Source of the DNA: Vermamoeba vermiformis
Lineage: Eukaryota > Tubulinea > Echinamoebida
DNA: 64,000 bases
Assembly: GCA_045837725.1 (NCBI GenBank)
Contig: JBEWZL010000106.1
Span: 21,707-85,706, forward strand
Reading direction: 5' to 3'
The notes below the pieces were generated by a model. It searched no databases, was not told the origin of the DNA, and saw nothing but the letters and a program-made list of their open reading frames with translations. The stretch's first letter is position 1. Each line of letters begins with the position of its first letter. Shown piece by piece: positions 57,561 to 64,000 of this stretch. The position numbers and the translations under genes were made by a program.

Positions 57561-60315
57561 TCAGTCATAGAACTCGATTTGTTCGAATTTTCGTACGCTG
57601 TTTAATCCAGTCGGTGATTGCGGGGCATTGGTTCTCGGTGTTTTCGCTGTTTCTTCAATCTCGTGCAAGATAGCGATGGTCTCGGCAATCATCTGAACAA
57701 CAAAACATTAAGGAATGTCATCATGAGAGTCGCTACTTGACACGTGTCATTCGATATTTTTCACGTGTCAAAAAAAAAAATCTTATCTTAGATATTTTGC
57801 TTCCGTGAAAAAATCGTCCGTGTGATAATTACAACACTCGGATAAATTCAAACTAAGGGATTGGAAACGACGTAGGAGACGCTGCCCCAAGTGTCAAAGT
57901 GTCAAACTGAAGGGGCCAGTTTTTTTTTGGTACTTACATCGGGCATCAAAGTATCTTTGGCAAATGACGCGTGCCCAGCAGGACTCTTTGTGAACTCAGT
58001 CAGCCACAGATTCAAGTGCTCGTCCATAATAAAATCTACGCCTAATAGCGCGAAACATCCTTCTGAAGCACCAATGGCAATTTTCTGTTCGACCGCTTTG
58101 ACCGCGATTTTCATAATTGCCTAATATGGAAAGTTAGTATTTATTGATTTAGCACGGTCATATATATAGTAATTTTACCTTCATTTCGGGTTTTAATCTC
58201 TTCTCGATGAAATTGTCTTCCTGCTTGATGATGTTTTTGCTGATTAAATAGTCTTCGAATCGCTGGAAAGTCCATTTGCTATCTAATTTTCTTTGTTCAA
58301 ATTCGGGATGCTTCCTAATATGGAAAGAGTTAGAAAACACTCGGATAAATCAAAAAAGATTGCGATCTTACTTTTGTAAGCCAATATTTGATACGTGACT
58401 CCAAGTATTATTGATATCGCTAAGATCGTATGCTTCGATATTAACGCGCAAATATCCTTCGTGGAAAAACAAATAAATTTTCGGCGTGGCCTTGGCAATT
58501 AATAAATAAACTCTAAAATCGAATTTTTTGCCTTCTAATAAGAGAGGGTTGTAGATATATTTCTGCGCCAAATATCCGTTCATATAGGCCCATTGAGGCA
58601 CTTCTTCATTTCCATTCGCATGAAGCAATTGTCTTCGCGCATGATTTTTGGATGTAGACAGCTTGACTATTTGTTGCAATTTGAATTCGTTATTATTGAC
58701 GAATTTCGATTCAAAATCTTCTCTATCCTTAACTACTGTAATTCCGCGTCCACCTAGTAATTCAAAATTAATCGCAAGTCACAAACCGGATTCGAGATCA
58801 AAACCCTATTTTTAGAGAAAGGTCCGATCGTAATAAAAGTGATTCGTATAGTCACAAATAGGTATATAACGTACCTGATGAATCGGTAGGCTTAATAATC
58901 CACAAATCAGCGGCGCCCTTGGTCGTATCAGCAATTTTTGGTTTCAAAATTTTAATGAATGCGTTGTAAGTAGCTTCATCTTGCAAAAAGAATGTATCTG
59001 GATGTACCTAAGTGCGCATATATATCAGTCATTATCTAAATCATCATATAGAATCATAAAGATTTGATAACGATTTCGGATGCGGATGTACTGACGTAGA
59101 AATTTCATTAGATACGTACTTTTAGGCCATTTAATTCTGATACTGGTATATTCTTAAGATATTCTTGCAGATTTAATGCTAAATTGCTCTTTTTCGTCAA
59201 GCACATCTCGTGTGGCAAATGATTGACGTGTTGCAAGAAAGTTCGATCGGCTTTATCAGTTCTAAAGTCGGTCTTAGCGTTTAATAAGATAGAAGATAAT
59301 TCTTGGAAGTGAAATCCGTCTCTGTTTCTGACCCAAATAAACCGCAAGCGTCGAATAATAGCTTCCTAAAAAGGATAATATTTCAGATCAGTAAAACTTG
59401 ATTAGTATAAGCGATCGTAATGATAAATTATCATTAATATGTATAGTAAGATATTTCGGTCCGGATCTGGCATTTAAAACGCCCAAGATTGTAAGTACAA
59501 AAAACAAAAAAGTCCGGATCTCGGTTGCAATGTAATCAAGTTTAAGAATAGCCATATCATCGTATGATAATCATATAAATGTTATATTCAACATGAGATC
59601 GTCCCGAGATTGCGTTTAAAGAACGTTCGTTACGAAATCCAAAACCGTTCATTAATTAAGGAACTAACTCCGTGTTTTCCGTTCGAAATCATCGTACGTA
59701 ATAATTGCGTATACTCATATGAGCTTTAATTAAAGATAATTAACGCAGGCTTACCTTGCTTAGTCTCTTTGTTAAGAAATATCGTTCGTAACCTCTTTTG
59801 CAAAGCACGATCTGGGTCCAATTTTCGCCTTGCAATGCGTGTTTGACGTGCTTTTCGTATCTTCCTTTATCAGAGTAATAATAAAATCGATCTATGTCTT
59901 GTCCATTATGTTCTAGTTCGTGGATCTGACATAAACAGATCGCTTCCTGAAGTCAATAGAAAAATTAATAAATGAGAGGATGCTCTATGATATTATTAAT
60001 ATTTTTAATAATATTAGTGATATGATCAAGCTTGTTGGTTGATATTTAAATGAAGGATCAAATCTGACTGAAAAAATAGCTTGGTATCAAATTTGATTCA
60101 ATTAATGATACTATAATATTTAATATAATTTTGATATTGAGTTAAATACGATTAATTTTGATTTAAAGCCATTAGAAACCTCCATTGAACATCCGATCCA
60201 AAATTGACGTTAGAAAATTATACCATTATTCAAAATCATTAGATTACTGTACCTTGGTATTAACACATTCGTGTTTAGTAAGAGATTTATGTTCCGTTGA
60301 TGGGTGAAATAACAT
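57561..60315 (-). CDS. Tubulin-tyrosine-ligase-like (TTLL) enzyme
   Basis: TTLL enzymes add amino acids, often Glu or Gly, to tubulin tails using ATP. The first exon is MLFHPSTEHKSLTKHECVNT (ATG 60315). Later exons carry the ATP-grasp features: WIIKPTDSSGGRGITVVKD (Lys and Gly-rich loop), YIYNPLLLEGKKFDFRVYLL, NNTWSHVSN-type loop and LLGVDFIMDEHLNLWLTEFT. Where active relatives have E-x-N before the SP turn, this protein has EFTKSP, so the Asn that helps hold magnesium is Thr; activity is therefore open to question. The tail (ETIAILHEIEETAKTPRTN) is short. It ends at 57561, and its intron 57691-57930 carries TGTCAA repeats and one exact palindrome. Confidence 0.88.
57738..57749. repeat. TGACACGTGTCA palindrome in a TTLL intron
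   Basis: Exact 12-base palindrome. A near copy, TTCACGTGTCAA, lies 10 nt further on (57760-57771). Confidence 0.6.
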
Positions 60316-60910
60316 TGTGGGCAATAAGAGTCAAATCCGCAGCAGATTCAAATTTGGTCAAGACAAGGGCTGTTACGAGTGAATGAACACGAAGCTAGTC
60401 ACTTGTGGTGTTAAGTACGTGATTAAAACTGGTTAATGAAATCCAAAACCTCGTTTGTGAAAACGATCCGAAAACGAAAACTGATAATTTGTTGCAAAGA
60501 GACCAAAACTTGTAGCATGCTCTTGATCATGTCTCAAATCAACTGAGGGTACCAAATCTTTGTCTAGGGAGGCAGGTTAATCGTTCCGAATTAAACGAAA
60601 GGGATAGTAAAAATAAAGAGGCGGATTTGAAGGGAGAATCCACCCCAAATAAAGCATGCTACAGCAGGGAGGTGGTTGTACCAGGATTATTATACTCAAA
60701 ATAATAATGATAGCGAGTGTTCGGTCCCTCGCCAGGGAGAAAAGTTGATCGTCGCTGAAAATTCGTGTTTGGTCAAATAAACGACGTTAGCAAAATATTT
60801 TTTATTTTAGTAGCAACATAGGGTATAGATACCACGCGTGTACAGTGTTTTATTTGTATATTATTAAAGTAACCGTTTGTACATTGGATCGACTGTAAAA
60901 TACTTACAAA
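60316..60910. promoter_or_regulatory. Divergent region, TTLL / PARP, no gene seen
   Basis: About 600 nt between two divergent starts. The block 60540-60760 is less AT-rich, with several short GC-rich near-palindromes (for example GGTCCCTCGCCAGGGA), so an unrecognised RNA gene is possible. I find no tRNA arms or snRNA signatures. Confidence 0.35.
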
Positions 60911-63855
60911 ATGAGTGGTAAGACTTAAATCGGTTATAATATTCGTATAAAATATTTTTATCACCTTGGTATTATTTATTTCGCTCAATTTTGCGTTGTA
61001 ATGAAAATAGATTTTTAAAGACTAATCCGTTCAAATCCGAAATTAATTCAAATAATTGTAGGTAAAAGTAATGCCCTTCAAGGATGCGATTTTTTTATTG
61101 CAGGTATGTATCATTACCTCCAATTTTCAACGAGCGATAAAAAATATCGTTGATAAAGTTCAGAACTTTCTTAGCCGACAGATCCAGCGATAATTTAAAA
61201 TAATACTCGTTATATTCCTTATATTAATCTAAATGCACAAGCAAATAGCTAAACCCTCAAATAATCAAATTTGAACAGGGATCGAGTGTTCAATGAAAAT
61301 TTATTTCTTTCAAATTGCGATAATTAACTTTTATTATTTTTAGGCACATTAACGAACCCTGCAAATTTTGAAGCACGAGAGATCATTGCTGCAAACGGAG
61401 GTCGAAATGCTGAATCCTTAGGCCGAAACGTAAGTAACTTTTCTATGCCTTAGTTACTAATATTAATATTATAATTATATCGATTATATATAGTACTACA
61501 ATACTCATATTATTTATAGGTTCGGTTCGTTATTTCGACGGAAGACATGGCGGATGTGTATCACAACACGTACAAATTGCAGTTCTTCCCTACTTTCAAA
61601 GTAAGAATTATTGCAATTATCCATATATAGTAACTAACCACTCGATGCTATTTTTAGGAACAAATCGAGCAAGCACATATGTGGAACATTCCTATTGTCA
61701 CTTTTGAGTTTGTCGCTCAATCTATTGCTAAAGGCTCATTGGTCGGTCATCAGCCTTATATTATTAAAGCCTTAGTAGTCGTAAGTATATTATTATATTA
61801 ATCATAATGATAATATACCTTGGTACCTATAGTACCAGATCTGGACCTTTTTCGCCTTTTTTCGTTAGAGATTATACAGGATAGATTAATAAGCCTATTT
61901 TAATATGAAAATTAATTTTGCATTAATTTTGCAGGATTTGGAATCTAAATTCAAGATTAACTCGTCAGTGCCGTCAGATCTGCCTCCCGTAAGTCTTCTT
62001 ATCAAAAACCATCTCGGTCTTTTATTCACAGACTTTCCTTTTATAGAAAGTGCAAGAACTGATCAAGACGTTGTTCGATGAAAAAGAAATGGATCGATCG
62101 TTAGTGGACATGGGTCTCGACGTCAGAAAAATCAAGTTGATCGATCAGACCAAAATTTCATCCGCGTACAAAGTATTGCAAGAAATTGAAGCAAAGTTAC
62201 AACCTGCAGTCGGACAGACCCCTCAACAACATCAGAATGAGTAAGTATTTAACCCATATAGATCCTTAATAGGGCCGTTACAATTCGTCAAAGTGCGGAT
62301 CCCACGCGTAATTCGGATCCGACTTTCAAGCGAGAATACATTATTTGGTGTTATAAACATAATAGTAATGATATTAATATGCTTCTTAAACAGATTACAA
62401 GCCTTGTCGAACAAATTCTTCGATTTGATCCCGCACTCGGGTGCACCTTCGCCGATCAAGACCGTCGATTCTATCAAAGACAAGAGCGCTTTGTTGGGCG
62501 TAAGTATCAAATAGCCACATCCTTAGCATAATACTATTGCTATTAAATTGTTGCAATGCTTACGTACGCTTTTGACACGTGTCAAACATCGACCTGTCAA
62601 TTATTCTACCTACAAGCTGACGGCATTTGCAAGACCTTAATAATAAGATAGTTTATAGTAACTAAAAGTATACTATATTTAGGCATTGACTGATATCGAG
62701 ATCGCGCAACGACTGATGAGACAGACTGACTCGACCAATCTGAACATGAACCCCATCGACGTCAATTATCGTAAACTTCGTGCCAAGATTGTCGAATTGG
62801 CTTCTTATCGTGCGGAATATCAGCTTATTAAACAGTAAGTATTCTCATGAGAGAAAAATTGTACTTCGAATCATCACTTTGACACCTATTTTTTCACCTT
62901 ATGACTGCGATATTATGGTCATAAGTAATATGGTATAACAATAGGTCCCGAGCATATACTAATCATGCGGTTTTTAGGATGGTCGAGAACACTCAATCAA
63001 AGAACTTTAAATGGAAAGTTGAGGTCGATGACGTGTTCGAAGTCGAGCGTGAAGGCGAAAAAGAACGTTTCAGACCCTTCCAAAAGTTACCTCATCACAG
63101 ACTCTTGTGGCACGGATCTAGGTACGAAATTTCGCTTGTTCATGAACGACACAAATCTCAAAAATAATCTCCCGCTTTGTTAAATTGACTTTGCAATATC
63201 GATCAATAATGTCATTCTAACGATCATTTTGACCGTAGATTGCCGAACTACATTGGTATTTTGTCGCAAGGTCTTCGAATTGCCCCGCCTGAGGCACCCG
63301 TGACTGGTTACTTCTTGGGCAAAGGAATTTACTTCGCGGACATGGTCTCCGTGTCATCACAGTACTGCAAGGCTACAAAGGAGCGTCCTTACGGATATTT
63401 ATTGCTCTGCGATGTCGCGCTCGGCCGTGCATTCCAATGCGCACACGGAAAGTTCATCTCGAAGGAAGACTTAGAACCAGCTGGTTTCCACTCAGTCAAG
63501 TGTTGGGGTACTAAGGGTCCCGACGCTGGTTATGACGTGCAAGGGTAAGTCATTTTGATCATGTGATACCGAGCATACGGGTCTTCAAAATGCTCTAACA
63601 AGATCCACATCCACTCTGTCGAATGTGATTCTTTAAAATATCACATTAGTTCTTTATATATTAATATTACTATTATTTAGATTCGACGGTATGGTTGTAT
63701 CATTGGGCAAAGAGGCTGCTACAGGTGTGCCAGTGAGCGAGTTGATCCACAACGAAATTGTCGTGTACGATCCAGCGCAGGTGAACATTCGTTACATAAT
63801 CAAGCTCAACTTTAAGTTCCCCGAGGGCGATGATATTTTGAACTTCTTTGACTAA
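60911..63855 (+). CDS. Poly(ADP-ribose) polymerase with N-terminal BRCT (about 490 aa)
   Basis: PARPs transfer ADP-ribose from NAD+ to proteins in DNA repair. Twelve exons, the first only 7 nt (ATGAGTG), join into BRCT - regulatory helical domain - catalytic domain. [32 protein letters not shown] and [15 protein letters not shown]. Regulatory domain: [29 protein letters not shown] and [18 protein letters not shown]. Catalytic domain: LLWHGSR (NAD+ His and Ser), [33 protein letters not shown] and the [10 protein letters not shown] motif with the catalytic Glu. I see no zinc fingers and no WGR domain, so it is shorter than PARP1. DNA-break sensing presumably uses the BRCT or a partner. Stop at 63853-63855; AATAAA follows at 63937. 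Confidence 0.93.
62573..62584. repeat. TGACACGTGTCA palindrome in a PARP intron
   Basis: Exact 12-base palindrome, extended to TTTGACACGTGTCAAA (16 nt, fully palindromic), in an intron of the PARP gene. Confidence 0.6.
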
Positions 63856-63936
63856 ACGTTCGGCTGGCGGTGTTGCGATAGATCTGATCAAAAAATATAG
63901 TGGCCGCGCATAGCCGCCTGATTGCACATTTGTATG

Positions 63937-63942
63937 AATAAA
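63937..63942 (+). terminator. Polyadenylation signal of the PARP gene
   Basis: Canonical AATAAA about 80 nt after the PARP stop codon, followed by T-rich sequence. Confidence 0.6.
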
Positions 63943-64000
63943 AGGATAGTTAATCCAATGTTTTTTCGCTGCATTTTGTCGTAATCTTTCCTAATTTGGA

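Noticed and set aside
1-64000. Prokaryotic features (operons, ribosome binding sites, CRISPR) and mobile elements
   Set aside because: All long coding regions are interrupted by GT...AG introns, and no spaced direct repeats, transposase, reverse transcriptase or capsid-like reading frames were seen.

Overview
This is eukaryotic nuclear DNA from a unicellular organism. It is AT-rich (by eye about two thirds A+T) and densely packed with genes on both strands. Introns are mostly 40-400 nt with GT...AG ends. Many proteins carry acidic, Ser-rich or Asn-rich low-complexity tails. The gene set (HOOK adaptor, STK32-type kinase, KCTD-type BTB, RasGEF, MEAK7/TLDc, TTLL, BRCT-PARP, F-box and ankyrin-like HENGCPW repeats, P450) fits a free-living amoeboid protist. 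Amoebozoa is my best guess, but nothing in the sequence proves it. I see no bacterial operons, CRISPR arrays, transposons, retroelements or virus-like elements.

Layout. 0.1-4.0 kb: a minus-strand HOOK-family dynein adaptor with a 5S rRNA gene inside one of its introns. 4.6-7.3 kb: a glutaredoxin with two possible starts (mitochondrial or cytosolic), a 59-residue Pro-rich protein and a four-helix membrane protein whose frame breaks once. 7.8-11.0 kb: a KCTD-like BTB protein whose third intron holds a 134-nt self-complementary element. 11.4-11.8 kb is unresolved coding-like DNA. 11.9-19.5 kb: two kinases, a PH-PAS-STE20 kinase on the minus strand and an STK32/YANK-like kinase on the plus strand. 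20.0-24.2 kb: a small uncertain gene and allantoinase. 24.7-25.6 kb: an intron-containing tRNA-Ser(UGA), a GC-rich duplication of its 3' tail, and a Cys-rich protein. 25.8-28.4 kb: a P450. 28.6-35.5 kb: two consecutive leucine-rich-repeat genes (the second with an F-box) and a 127-codon ORF that overlaps the second by one base.

35.6-43.3 kb: a membrane-anchored pseudo alpha/beta hydrolase, a small two-helix membrane protein, a GNAT acetyltransferase, a type I membrane glycoprotein-like protein and an ankyrin-like repeat protein. 43.5-45.8 kb: an MFS exporter. 46.1-50.2 kb: a RasGEF. 50.4-52.3 kb: a two-exon microprotein candidate and the splicing factor YJU2. 52.7-57.4 kb: a mitochondrial SLC25 carrier and a MEAK7-like TLDc protein. 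57.6-63.9 kb: a tubulin-tyrosine-ligase-like enzyme and a BRCT-PARP.

Neighbours are not functionally coupled as in an operon. Signalling, cytoskeletal and housekeeping genes are interleaved, and several gene pairs share short divergent or convergent spacers. The strongest non-gene signals are a 12-base palindrome (TGACACGTGTCA) found six times exactly, five of them inside introns, and the intronic structured element at 10.2 kb. Exon boundaries were joined by hand. Where the exon lengths sum to a whole number of codons I give the protein length. Nothing was searched against a database.
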